DNA of 64,000 bases from Streptomyces sp. HUAS MG91 (GTDB lineage: Bacteria; Actinomycetota; Actinomycetes; Streptomycetales; Streptomycetaceae), in NCBI RefSeq assembly GCF_040529335.1, contig NZ_CP159534.1:7192001-7256000 (forward strand), in the 5' to 3' direction. Made by a program: the position numbers and the translations under genes. The notes under the pieces were generated by a model, which was not told where the DNA came from, did not search any database, and worked only from the letters and a program-made list of their open reading frames with translations. How positions within the stretch are numbered: position 1 is the first letter of the stretch; every line of letters starts with the position of its first letter. Below, piece after piece: positions 35,097-43,841 of the stretch.

Positions 35097-37074
35097 GACG
35101 GCCCCGCTCCCCGCGCAGCGCCACGACCGCGAAACGGCCCAGCGGTACGGATCCGGTGTACTCGGCCCCGGTGAGCAGATCGCGCAACGGGCGCTGCCCC
35201 GGCGGGAGTTCGACCACGATCTCGTCCCGCCCGTGGTGCAGCAGGAACAGCACCTCGCCTCGGCGTACGGCCTCCACTCCCGCGGGGAGGCCGGGCAGTG
35301 GAGGCCGTACGCCCGCATCGGCGGCCACGTCCGCGAGCAGCGTCCGCAGGGCCGAAGGCTCGGGGAGGGTGGAGAGGTACCAGGCCCGGCCGCGCCGCAA
35401 CACGGCGGGCAGACAGTCGAGTTCACCGCCGCGACAGGCCGCGACGACCTCCGCGTCCGGGGCGGCGGTCAGCTCCTCCGACCACAGGGTGCCCCGGAAC
35501 TCCCCGCAGTCCACGCTGTCCCCGGGCTCCAGCGGCCACCAGTCGTGGACGGTGCGGATGCCGAACAGCTCGCGCAGCCGCGCGTCCATCCCGCCGGGCC
35601 GCACCCGGTCGTCGACGTCGGCGACCCCGGAGAAGAACCCGCACACGATCCGCCCGCCGCCGCGCGCGTAGGCGAGAAGGTTCTCGATCGCCGCGTCGGT
35701 GAGCAGGTACAGCTGCGGCACGACCACGACCTTGTAGGCGGACAGATCGTGCTCGGGGTGGGCGAAGTCCGTGGTCGTGCCCGCCTCCCACAGCGCCCGG
35801 TGCCAGGCCCGCACCACGTCCTCGTAGACGACGCGCGTGGACGGCCGGGCCTCCTGGCTCCCCGCCCACCAGGAGTGCCAGTCGTGCAGCACGGCGACCT
35901 CGGCGTTCACGCGTGTACCGGCCACCTCCGGTTCCAGCAGGGCGAGTTCGGCGCCGATCCGCTTTACCTCGGCGAAGGCCCGGCCCTCCTCGCCTGCGTG
36001 TCCGACCATCCCCGAGTGGAACTTCTCCGCGCCCTGCCGCGACTGCCGCCACTGGAAGTGGAAGATCGCGTCCGCGCCCCGGGCCACCGACTGCAGCGAC
36101 CACAGCCGGTTGAGGCCGCGCGACTTCGGCCGGTTCACCTCCCGCCAGTTCACTGCGCCGGCCGCCTGCTCCATCACCGTCCAGGGCCGGCCACCGGCCT
36201 GACCGCGCGTCATGTCGCCGATCATGGCGTTGTACTGGCCGCCCAGCGGGTCCCCCGGGTCCGGGTAGATGTCGACGGAGACGACGTCCTCCCGCTCGGC
36301 CCACGCCCATCCGTCCTGCCCGATCCAGAACGGCATGAAGTTCGTCGTCACCGGGATGTGCGCGGGGGAGTGCCGGCGCACGATGTCGCGCTCGGCGACG
36401 AAGCACTCCAGGAGCGCGTCGGAGGTGAACCGCCGGAAGTCCAGGACCTGGGCGGGATTGCGCAGGTACTGGGCGCGGCGCGGCGGGATCACGTCCTCCC
36501 AGGTGTCGGCGCGCTGGCTCCAGAAGGCCGTGCCCCACGCCTCGTTGAGCGCGTCCAGGGTCGTGTACCTGGCCCGTAGCCAGTCCCGGAAGCCGCGGGC
36601 CGCCTCGTCGCCGTAGTCGAACGTGCAGTACTCGTTGTTGATGTGCCACATGCGCAGCGCCGGATGGCGGCCGTACCGCCGGGCGAGGTCCTCGGTGATC
36701 GCCGCGGCGTAGCGGCGGTACGTGCTGGAGGAGTGCGCGAACTGCTGGCGGGAGCCCCACCACACGGTCTGCCCGTTCTCGTCGCGGGGCAGCGTCTCCG
36801 GGTGCAGCCGGCCCAGCCACGGCGGCGGCGACGCGGTCGGTGTCGCCAGGACGACGCCGATGCCGTGCAGATGCATCAGGTCCATCAGCCGGTCCAGCCA
36901 CCCGAACTCCCGCGCTCCCGGCCGGGGTTCGAGCTTCGCCCAGGAGAACACGCCGAGCGTGACGGAGGTGACCCCGGCCGTCTTCATCAGCCGCACGTCC
37001 TCGGCCCAGACCTCCTCGGGCCACTGCTCGGGGTTGTAGTCGCCGCCGTAGAGGAGGCGGTCGGGGGCGGTCAT
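35083..37074 (-). CDS. GH42 beta-galactosidase
   Basis: A 663-residue GH42 enzyme beginning LLYGGDYNPEQWPEEVW. MWHINNEYCTF places the acid/base at Glu148, and WTVMEQAAGAVNW places the nucleophile at Glu302. A trimerisation domain (YKVVVVPQLYLLTDAAIENL) and a small C-terminal beta domain follow, at normal family length. It is cytoplasmic and should remove terminal beta-galactose, for example from galactosylated xyloglucan side chains after fucose removal. GH42 is sometimes linked to arabinogalactan or galactooligosaccharides, so another beta-galactoside is possible. It sits between the importer genes and the GH95 gene. Confidence 0.92.
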   Translation of the reverse strand: MTAPDRLLYGGDYNPEQWPEEVWAEDVRLMKTAGVTSVTLGVFSWAKLEPRPGAREFGWLDRLMDLMHLHGIGVVLATPTASPPPWLGRLHPETLPRDENGQTVWWGSRQQFAHSSSTYRRYAAAITEDLARRYGRHPALRMWHINNEYCTFDYGDEAARGFRDWLRARYTTLDALNEAWGTAFWSQRADTWEDVIPPRRAQYLRNPAQVLDFRRFTSDALLECFVAERDIVRRHSPAHIPVTTNFMPFWIGQDGWAWAEREDVVSVDIYPDPGDPLGGQYNAMIGDMTRGQAGGRPWTVMEQAAGAVNWREVNRPKSRGLNRLWSLQSVARGADAIFHFQWRQSRQGAEKFHSGMVGHAGEEGRAFAEVKRIGAELALLEPEVAGTRVNAEVAVLHDWHSWWAGSQEARPSTRVVYEDVVRAWHRALWEAGTTTDFAHPEHDLSAYKVVVVPQLYLLTDAAIENLLAYARGGGRIVCGFFSGVADVDDRVRPGGMDARLRELFGIRTVHDWWPLEPGDSVDCGEFRGTLWSEELTAAPDAEVVAACRGGELDCLPAVLRRGRAWYLSTLPEPSALRTLLADVAADAGVRPPLPGLPAGVEAVRRGEVLFLLHHGRDEIVVELPPGQRPLRDLLTGAEYTGSVPLGRFAVVALRGERGRHGAA

Positions 37075-37133
37075 GGTGCGGCTCCGATGGGGGTCACGGG
37101 TGGGACGGGCGGTGCGCGGTGCCTGCCGGGGCG

Positions 37134-38060
37134 TCAGCCCTTGACGGCGCCGGTGAGCATGCCCTTCTTGAAGTGGCGCTGGACGAAGGGCGAGGCGACG
37201 GCCACCGGGACCAGGGCGAGGACCATGACGGCCATCTGAAGGCCCAGCGTGGACAGTTGCCCGGTGTGCACCGCCTGCTGGAGGCCGGTCGGCGCGGCCC
37301 GGCTCTTCTGCACCAGCTGGATCAGCACGTTCTGCAGCGGCATCATCTGCTGGTCGGTGAGGTAGATGGAGGCGTTGAACCAGGCGCTCCAGTACCCCAC
37401 CGCGTAGAAGAGCGAGATCACCGCGAGCACCGCGCGGGACAGCGGCAGGATGATGGTGAGCAGGATGCGCAGATCGCTCGCCCCGTCGATGCGGGCCGAC
37501 TCGGTCAGCTCGGGCGCGATGCCCATGAAGAAGGAGCGCAGCACCAGGATGTTGAAGACGCTGACCGCGCTCGGCAGGATCAGCGACAGATAGGTGTCGG
37601 TGAGGCCCAGCGACTGCACGAGCAGATACGTGGGGATCAGCCCGGCCCCGAAGAACATCGTGGCCATCAGCGACATCAGCAGGAACCGGTGGCCGAGACT
37701 GCCGGTGCGGGACAGGCCGTAGGCCGCGAGCACCGACACCGTCATCGAGAACACCGTGCCGACGACGGTGACCCCGATCGACACGAGCATCGCGCGGCTG
37801 ACCTGGCCGCCGCCCAGCAGCTCCGTGTAGTTGATGAACGTGATGCCGTCCGGGACCAGGACGAGGCCGCCGGCCCGGTCGATCACCGGCTTGGGGGACA
37901 GGCTCGTGACGACCACGATCCACAGCGGGCCCAGGATCGCGAGACAGCACAGGACGAGGAAGCCGCCCTTGAGCGTGAGCCCCGCCCTGCGCGGCGGCTC
38001 CTCCCACACCGGGCGCGGCGGCGCCTGGAGACTGCGGATCAACTGCGTGTTCAGGCTCAC
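37134..38060 (-). CDS. Carbohydrate ABC transporter permease (LplC/AraQ type)
   Basis: This 308-residue inner-membrane protein has six helices and the permease-ATPase contact motif ESARIDGASDLRILLTIILP (EAA loop). The ending VQRHFKKGMLTGAVKG is typical of LplC-like permeases. It pairs with the permease encoded upstream, whose stop overlaps this GTG start (GTGA). No ATPase gene lies in the locus; Streptomyces sugar importers usually share the ATPase MsiK. It likely imports the oligosaccharide degraded by the neighbouring glycosidases. Confidence 0.92.
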   Translation of the reverse strand: MSLNTQLIRSLQAPPRPVWEEPPRRAGLTLKGGFLVLCCLAILGPLWIVVVTSLSPKPVIDRAGGLVLVPDGITFINYTELLGGGQVSRAMLVSIGVTVVGTVFSMTVSVLAAYGLSRTGSLGHRFLLMSLMATMFFGAGLIPTYLLVQSLGLTDTYLSLILPSAVSVFNILVLRSFFMGIAPELTESARIDGASDLRILLTIILPLSRAVLAVISLFYAVGYWSAWFNASIYLTDQQMMPLQNVLIQLVQKSRAAPTGLQQAVHTGQLSTLGLQMAVMVLALVPVAVASPFVQRHFKKGMLTGAVKG

Positions 38061-39097
38061 TTCTTGTACACCCCCTGCTCGCCCAGCAGGTGCGCGAAGC
38101 GGTTCGCGCCCAGGACGAGACAGATGCCGATGGCCCCCTTCACGAGGCCGACCGCGGCCGCGTAACTGAAGTCGCCGTTCTGGATTCCCATGTTCCACAC
38201 ATAGGTGTCGAGGACCTCGCTGGCTCCCGCGCCGACCGCGTCGCGCTGGAGCAGGAACTGCTCGAACCCGACGGACAGCGCGTCACCGACCCGCAGCACG
38301 AGCAGCAGGGCGATCACCGGGCGCAGCGCGGGCAGGGTCACGTGCCACATGCGGCGCCAGCGCCCGGCGCCGTCCATGGCCGCCGCCTCGTAGAGGTCGG
38401 TGGAGACCGCGGCGAGCGCGGCGAGGAAGACGATGACGCCCCAGCCCGCGTCCTTCCACACGGACTGCGCCGTGACCAGGAACTTGAAGAAGCTCGCGTT
38501 GGTCATCAGGTCGAAGCCGCCCCAGCCGTGCCGCTCCATCGTCTGCGCGATGATCCCGGCGCCGCCGAAGATCTGCTGGAAGACGGTGACGACCAGCACC
38601 CACGAGAAGAAGTGCGGCAGATACATGATCGCCTGCGCCACGGCCCGCACCCGGGGCCGCACCACGCTGTTGATCAGCAGCGCCAGCGCGATCGGCACCG
38701 GGAAGAACAGCACCAGCTGGAGGACGAACAGCACCAGCGTGTTCTTCGCCGCGTCCCAGAACAGCGGATCGCCGAGCATCCGCGAGAACTGCTCCACGCC
38801 GACCCAGGGGCTGTGGAAGATCGCGGTCACGCCGTTGCTGGAGACGTACGGGTCGTAGTCCTGGAAGGCGACGACGTTGCCCAGCAGCGGAACGTAGTTG
38901 AAGAGCAGGAGCAGGGCGATGGCGGGCAGTGTCATCAGGATGAGGGCGCGGTCGCGGCGCAGCCGGGTCCTGAAGGGGACCTTGGCGCCGCCGGAGCGCT
39001 TCTCGGGGACTGCCTTCGGGGCGAGCGCGGCCACCGGCTCCTCGACGGCGGCCGGCGCACGCACCCCGTCGGGCCTGCTCCCGGCGGTGAGTGACAT
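38057..39097 (-). CDS. Carbohydrate ABC transporter permease (LplB type)
   Basis: A 346-residue permease with a 50-residue cytoplasmic tail, six helices and the EAA loop LYEAAAMDGAGRWRRMWHVT. The phrase FQDYDPYVSSNGV after helix 1 and the C-terminal NRFAHLLGEQGVYKK match LplB-like permeases, which serve large (about 560 residue) binding proteins such as the one encoded upstream. ATG 39097 overlaps the binding-protein stop, so the operon order is binding protein, this permease, LplC-type permease, GH42, GH95. Confidence 0.92.
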   Translation of the reverse strand: MSLTAGSRPDGVRAPAAVEEPVAALAPKAVPEKRSGGAKVPFRTRLRRDRALILMTLPAIALLLLFNYVPLLGNVVAFQDYDPYVSSNGVTAIFHSPWVGVEQFSRMLGDPLFWDAAKNTLVLFVLQLVLFFPVPIALALLINSVVRPRVRAVAQAIMYLPHFFSWVLVVTVFQQIFGGAGIIAQTMERHGWGGFDLMTNASFFKFLVTAQSVWKDAGWGVIVFLAALAAVSTDLYEAAAMDGAGRWRRMWHVTLPALRPVIALLLVLRVGDALSVGFEQFLLQRDAVGAGASEVLDTYVWNMGIQNGDFSYAAAVGLVKGAIGICLVLGANRFAHLLGEQGVYKK

Positions 39098-40788
39098 CAG
39101 TTGCCGCTGCCGTTCTTGTCGATGAGCTTCTTGTACCAGTCGCGCAGCTTGTCGCCGCCCGACGACTTCCAGGTGGAAACGGCCTGCTGGACGTCGGAGA
39201 GCTTCTTGTTGCCGCGCACGTAGTCGATCTCCAGCTGCTCGAACTGGCTGGAGAGGTTCGCCCACCGGGTCGGCTCGACGATGTTCATGCCGTAGGTGCT
39301 CGTGTTCTTCATGAAGGAGCCCTGGCGCTGCTCCCACTCGACCTGCTTGCGGGCGATGTCGGGGTAGTCGGGGTGCGCGAAGTAGGGGGCGGGCGCGGAC
39401 AGCATCACCCAGGCGTTGATGACCTCCTGGTTGCCCTGGTCGCTCTTGACCGGGGTGCCGTCCTTGACCGCGTAGTGGGTGCCCTCGACGCCGTAGTTGA
39501 CGAGCATGAACTCCTTGGTGCCGTACGGCGCGGCGGCGAAGTTCGCGGCGGCCAGCGCGTTCTCGACCGTCTCCTTCGAGGCGCCCTTGCGGATCAGCGA
39601 CCAGATCGTGGCGGGCTGGCTGGCCCACAGCGTGGGGTCGCCGCCGTCGGGGCCGAAGAGGTCCATGGCGGCCATCTCGAAGTCCGGGTTGGACTTCGCC
39701 TGCTCGGCGGTCTTCACGTACCACTGGGACATGTCCATGTTGAACATGAGGACCTGGCCCGCGGTGAACCGCTGGCCCGCGTCGCCCGAGCGGGCCTTGT
39801 CGTCGGGGTGGACGACACCCGCGTCGAACAGCTTGCGGGTCCACTCCAGGGCTTCGAGGTACTCGGGCTGCTCGACGCGGTAGGTCAGCTTGCCGTCGTC
39901 CTCGATGTGCCAGCCGAGGCTCCCCGAGGGCCGCACCCCGAAGATGTTGAAGCCGGTCCACGACATGTCGGCGCAGGCGTACACCTTCGCCTTCGCGCTG
40001 GTCGCCTCCTTGGCCCAGCTCAGGAACTCGGTTGCCGACTTGGGGACGTCGTAGCCCTTCTTGTCGAAGATGTCCTTGCGGTAGTACGCCGGGTTGAACG
40101 TCGCCGCGGCGGACGGCATGGGGATGCCGCGCAGGGCACCGCCGAAGATGCCCATCCGCCAGGAGTCCGAGGGGATCGCCGCCAGGTTCGGGTACTTCTT
40201 CACCTTGTCGCCCGCGAGGTACGGGCCGAGGTCCGTGAACTTTGCGGTGATCGCGTTGGAGATCTTGCCGACCAGCTCCCAGCTCGGTACGACCACCATG
40301 TCGGGTATCGAGCTGGACGCCAGCACGGCCCCGAGCTTCTCGCCGTAGGTGTTGCCGTCCTGGTTCTGCCAGGTGATCCTGGTGCCCGCCGCCTTGTCGA
40401 GCTGCGTGTAGTAGGCGCAGTCAGCCTTGGGCGCGGTGCCCCAGAGCGGGGACATGACCTTCAGGGGCGCGCCGGTGCCGAGCCTGCTCTTCACCGAGGT
40501 GGACAGGGCGGAGAGGTCGACCTTGGCGGTGTAGCCCGCCGCCGAGCCGTTCTTCGACGAGATGTCCGGCCGGGCGAAGGTGCTCGCGACGAACGTCGGC
40601 AGCAGCTTCGCCGCGTTCTTCCCGGACGTGGTGCCCTCCCGGTCCTTGCTCTCCGAGCCGCCGCCGCAGGCGGAGAGCAACGGCACACCGCCGGCCACCG
40701 CGACGGCGGCGACGGCCGTCGAGCCGAGGAAGGTTCTCCGGCTGGGACCGGGGTTCACGGAGCGTTCGGTGGAGGAGTTCGGCGTCAT
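39097..40788 (-). CDS. Extracellular sugar-binding lipoprotein
   Basis: A 563-residue solute-binding protein of the LplA/YtcQ-like large type. The N terminus carries a twin-arginine pattern (SRRTFLG) and a lipobox LLSAC, so it should be exported by Tat and lipid-anchored at Cys52 or thereabouts. Binding-domain features include FNPAYYRKDIFDKKGYDVP and aromatic-rich stretches such as MSWTGFNIFG suited to sugar stacking. GAAGGG precedes the ATG. It heads the importer-glycosidase operon, directly downstream of a good promoter and a LacI operator. The ligand is probably a xyloglucan oligosaccharide. Confidence 0.92.
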   Translation of the reverse strand: MTPNSSTERSVNPGPSRRTFLGSTAVAAVAVAGGVPLLSACGGGSESKDREGTTSGKNAAKLLPTFVASTFARPDISSKNGSAAGYTAKVDLSALSTSVKSRLGTGAPLKVMSPLWGTAPKADCAYYTQLDKAAGTRITWQNQDGNTYGEKLGAVLASSSIPDMVVVPSWELVGKISNAITAKFTDLGPYLAGDKVKKYPNLAAIPSDSWRMGIFGGALRGIPMPSAAATFNPAYYRKDIFDKKGYDVPKSATEFLSWAKEATSAKAKVYACADMSWTGFNIFGVRPSGSLGWHIEDDGKLTYRVEQPEYLEALEWTRKLFDAGVVHPDDKARSGDAGQRFTAGQVLMFNMDMSQWYVKTAEQAKSNPDFEMAAMDLFGPDGGDPTLWASQPATIWSLIRKGASKETVENALAAANFAAAPYGTKEFMLVNYGVEGTHYAVKDGTPVKSDQGNQEVINAWVMLSAPAPYFAHPDYPDIARKQVEWEQRQGSFMKNTSTYGMNIVEPTRWANLSSQFEQLEIDYVRGNKKLSDVQQAVSTWKSSGGDKLRDWYKKLIDKNGSGN

Positions 40789-40825
40789 TGCTGCAACCCT
40801 TCGGGACAACGCATCGCGCATTTCG

Positions 40826-40839
40826 TCGAAGCGCTTCGA
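40826..40839. promoter_or_regulatory. LacI-family operator O3, importer operon
   Basis: TCGAAGCGCTTCGA, a perfect 14-bp palindrome, begins 10 bp past the minus-strand -10 element and so covers the likely transcription start of the importer operon. A repressor bound here would block initiation. Confidence 0.8.
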
Positions 40840-40849
40840 TGTTGCAGCG

Positions 40850-40878
40850 ACATTAAGGGAACCCCTGGAGGCTCACAA
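40850..40878 (-). promoter_or_regulatory. Promoter of the importer-glycosidase operon
   Basis: Read on the minus strand, TTGTGA (40873-40878) and TAATGT (40850-40855) are exactly 17 bp apart, followed by operator O3 and a GAAGGG ribosome site. This is one of the clearest promoter matches in the window. Confidence 0.65.
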
Positions 40879-40922
40879 GGTGCGTGCATCAGATTCCTGA
40901 ACGCGGGGTCACTGCCAGGCAC

Positions 40923-40952
40923 TTGACACCTGACATCTTCTGTACGGAGCAT
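40923..40952 (+). promoter_or_regulatory. Candidate promoter of the GH3-GH31 operon
   Basis: TTGACA at 40923-40928 is a consensus -35. GAGCAT at 40947-40952, 18 bp on, is a weak -10. Operator O4 begins at the end of this hexamer, so repressor binding would overlap the start site. Confidence 0.45.
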
Positions 40953-40965
40953 CGAAGCGCTTCGA
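40952..40965. promoter_or_regulatory. LacI-family operator O4, GH3-GH31 operon
   Basis: A second TCGAAGCGCTTCGA in the same divergent region as O3, centres 126 bp apart. The pair lets one repressor silence both divergent operons together. Confidence 0.8.
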
Positions 40966-41021
40966 AGATTTCTTGCGCCGGGCGGTGAGACGATCGCCCC
41001 ATTTCGACAAGGGACCCGCCC

Positions 41022-43841
41022 GTGACCGAAGAACTCCCGCTGGACCCAGGCGGCACCCCGTCCGCCGACAAGCGCGTCGACGACCTCCTTGCCGCCCTCA
41101 CGCTCGACGAACGCATCGCGCTGCTGCACCAGTTCACGCCCGGAGTGGACCGGCTCGGCCTCGCCGCGTTCCGCACCGGCCAGGAGGCGCTGCACGGGGT
41201 CGCCTGGATGGGCCCGGCCACCGTGTTCCCGCAGTCCGTCGGGCTCGGCGCCACCTGGAACGAGGAGCTGGTGCGCCGCGTCGGCGACGCCGTGTCCAGC
41301 GAGGTCCGCGCCATGCGCGCCCGCGACGCGCGCGTCGGCCTCAACGTCTGGGCCCCGACGGTCAATCTGCTGCGCCACCCGTTGTGGGGCCGCAACGAGG
41401 AGGGCTACTCCGAGGACCCCTGCCTGACCGCCGCCATCGCCACCGCCTACACGCGCGGCCTGCGCGGCACCCACCCCACGTACTGGCGCACCGCCCCCGT
41501 CCTCAAGCACTGGCTCGCCCACAACAACGAGACCGCCCGCGACACGGCCAGCTCCTCCGTGCGCCCGCGCGTCCTGCACGAGTACGACCTGAAGGCGTTC
41601 CGGCGGCCCGTCGAGGAGGGCGCGGTGGCCGGCGTCATGCCCGCCTACAACCTCGTCAACGGCCGCCCCAACCACGTATCCCCGTACCTGCGCGAGCAGT
41701 TGAGGACCTGGACAGCCCAGGAACTCCTCGTCTGCTCGGACGCGGGCGCGCCCAGCAACCTCGTCGACTCCGAGCACTACTACGCCACCCACGAGGAGGC
41801 CGCCGCCGCCGCGCTGCTCGCGGGCGTGGACAGCTTCACCGACCACGGCACCGACCCGTCACGGATCACCGCCCGGATCCGGGGCGCCCTGGAGCGCAGA
41901 CTGATCACCGAGGCCGACATCGACACCGCCGTGCGCCGCCAGCTCGACGTCCGCGCGCGCCTCGGCGAGTTCGAGGACGACGACCCGCTGCCGCCCGGCG
42001 CGTTCGACACCGACGCCCATCGCGCCCTCGCCCGGGAAGCCGCCGAGCAGGCCGTCGTGCTGCTCAAGAACGACGGCCTGCTGCCACTGCCCGGCGACGC
42101 CCGGATCGCACTCGTCGGCCTGCTCGCCGACGAGTGCAAGACCGACTGGTACAGCGGCACCCTCCTGCACCGCTCCACCCCGCTCGACGGCCTCCGCGAG
42201 CGCTTCGGCCCGGACCGGGTCACCTTCACCGAAGGCGTCGACCGGGTGCGCCTCCGCTGCGACGAGGGATGGCTGTACGTCCCCGAAGGCGCCGCCGCCA
42301 CCGAGGCGCGCGGCGCCGAGGGCGCCCTCGACCCGGCACTCCTCGCCGGCCGCACCGACCTGCCGCCGCTGACCACCCGGACCGACGAGGGCACCGAACT
42401 CGCCCTGGTCGACTGGGGGAACGGCGTCCTCACCCTGCGCGCGCCCGACGGCCGCTATCTGTCGGTCGCCGACGACGGCTTCGTGCGGGCGTCCGCCGAT
42501 CAGCCGGGCGGCTGGATCGTCCAGGAGACGTTCACGCTCGAAGCGGCCGGCGATGGACACCTCCTGCGGCACACGGGCTCGGGCCGGTACGTCGTGGCCG
42601 CCGCCGAGGGCGTGCAGGTCGCCGACCGGGGCACCGTTTTCCGGATGGAGGTCGTCGAACGCGGCGCCGACGCCGTGACCAGGGCCGCCGCCGACGCCGA
42701 CGTCGTGATCGTCGTCGCGGGCAACGACCCGCACATCAACGGCCGCGAGACCGAGGACCGCACCACCCTCGACCTGCCCGGTCAGCAGGACGCCCTGTGG
42801 CGCGCGGCCCGCGCCGCCAACCCGGACACCGTCCTCGCGCTGGTCTCCGCCTACCCCTACGCCGTCCCCGACGCCGACCGGGAGCTGCCCGCCCTGCTGT
42901 GGACCGCGCACGGCGGCCAGGCCGCGGGCCGCGCCCTGGCCCGGGTCCTCGCGGGCGACGTCAGCCCGGCAGGCCGGCTCCCGCAGACCTGGTACGCGGC
43001 CGACAGCGACCTGCCGGACCTCCTCGACTACGACATCATCGGCTCGCGCCAGACGTACCTGTACTACGAGGGCACCCCGCTCTACCCGTTCGGCCACGGG
43101 CTCACGTACAGCTCCTTCGCCTACGCCGACCTGAGCGCCGAAGTGCGTGCCGGAGCAGTGCAGTTGACCTTCACCGTCACCAACACCGGGCCGCGCACGG
43201 CCGACGAGGTCCCGCAGCTCTACGTCCGCCCGCTCGGGATGCCGGTGCCGCGCCCGCGCCGCCAGCTCCTCGCGCACCGCCGCCTCACCCTGGCGCCGGG
43301 CGCCCGCGAGCGGATCACGTACCCGGTCCCGGTCGCCGACCTCGGCCACTTCGACGTCGCGCACGATCGCTGGAGCGTCACCTCGGGAACGTACGAACTC
43401 CTCGTCGGCGCCTCCAGCGAGGACATCCGCCTCACCACCGAGATCACCCTCGACGGCGACGCGCCCGCACCCCGGCCCGTCCTCGCGCACGGTCTGGACG
43501 CGGCGGCCTACGACACACAGCGCGGCACCGAGATCGTCGACCGCACGAAGACCCGCGGCGACGCCGTCACCCCGTCCGGAGCAACCGGCGAACTCCACTA
43601 CCTCGCCTGCGACTTCGGGGCCGACGGCGTGACGGGCATCCGCGTCGAGGCCGCGGGCGAGGGCACGGTGACCGTCGGCGACGGCCGCACGCTCACGGTC
43701 CCCGCCACCGGCGGCCCGTACCGCTACGTCACGCTCGACGCCGACTTCACCGCCACCGGCGTGCGCGACCTGCGCGTGACGCTCGACGGCACGGTACGCC
43801 TGGCCCGGCTCACCTTCATCCCGCGGAGGCTCGACACATGA
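41022..43841 (+). CDS. GH3 beta-glycosidase with inserted beta-trefoil-like domain
   Basis: A 939-residue cytoplasmic GH3 enzyme. The barrel domain shows LKHWLAHNNE and the nucleophile segment LLVCSDAGAP with Asp240. The second alpha/beta domain (VVLLKNDGLLPL, DVVIVVAGNDPHINGRETED with the acid/base region) is interrupted at residues about 445-545 by a fascin/ricin-like beta-trefoil segment (GVLTLRAPDGRYLSV, HTGSGRYVVAAAEG). A fibronectin-like domain (TNTGPRTADEVPQLYV) and a carbohydrate-binding-like C terminus follow. It probably removes beta-glucose (or beta-xylose) from the non-reducing end of oligosaccharides. GTG follows AAGGGA. Its stop overlaps the GH31 start. Confidence 0.88.
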   Translation: MTEELPLDPGGTPSADKRVDDLLAALTLDERIALLHQFTPGVDRLGLAAFRTGQEALHGVAWMGPATVFPQSVGLGATWNEELVRRVGDAVSSEVRAMRARDARVGLNVWAPTVNLLRHPLWGRNEEGYSEDPCLTAAIATAYTRGLRGTHPTYWRTAPVLKHWLAHNNETARDTASSSVRPRVLHEYDLKAFRRPVEEGAVAGVMPAYNLVNGRPNHVSPYLREQLRTWTAQELLVCSDAGAPSNLVDSEHYYATHEEAAAAALLAGVDSFTDHGTDPSRITARIRGALERRLITEADIDTAVRRQLDVRARLGEFEDDDPLPPGAFDTDAHRALAREAAEQAVVLLKNDGLLPLPGDARIALVGLLADECKTDWYSGTLLHRSTPLDGLRERFGPDRVTFTEGVDRVRLRCDEGWLYVPEGAAATEARGAEGALDPALLAGRTDLPPLTTRTDEGTELALVDWGNGVLTLRAPDGRYLSVADDGFVRASADQPGGWIVQETFTLEAAGDGHLLRHTGSGRYVVAAAEGVQVADRGTVFRMEVVERGADAVTRAAADADVVIVVAGNDPHINGRETEDRTTLDLPGQQDALWRAARAANPDTVLALVSAYPYAVPDADRELPALLWTAHGGQAAGRALARVLAGDVSPAGRLPQTWYAADSDLPDLLDYDIIGSRQTYLYYEGTPLYPFGHGLTYSSFAYADLSAEVRAGAVQLTFTVTNTGPRTADEVPQLYVRPLGMPVPRPRRQLLAHRRLTLAPGARERITYPVPVADLGHFDVAHDRWSVTSGTYELLVGASSEDIRLTTEITLDGDAPAPRPVLAHGLDAAAYDTQRGTEIVDRTKTRGDAVTPSGATGELHYLACDFGADGVTGIRVEAAGEGTVTVGDGRTLTVPATGGPYRYVTLDADFTATGVRDLRVTLDGTVRLARLTFIPRRLDT

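Noticed and set aside
37134..40788. Missing ABC ATPase as a sign of a broken importer
   Set aside because: Streptomyces sugar importers of this type normally share the MsiK ATPase encoded elsewhere, so absence is expected.
40973..43837. Upstream extension of the GH31 frame through the GH3 gene
   Set aside because: The extension is an out-of-frame reading of GH3; the true start is the ATG at 43838 overlapping the GH3 stop.
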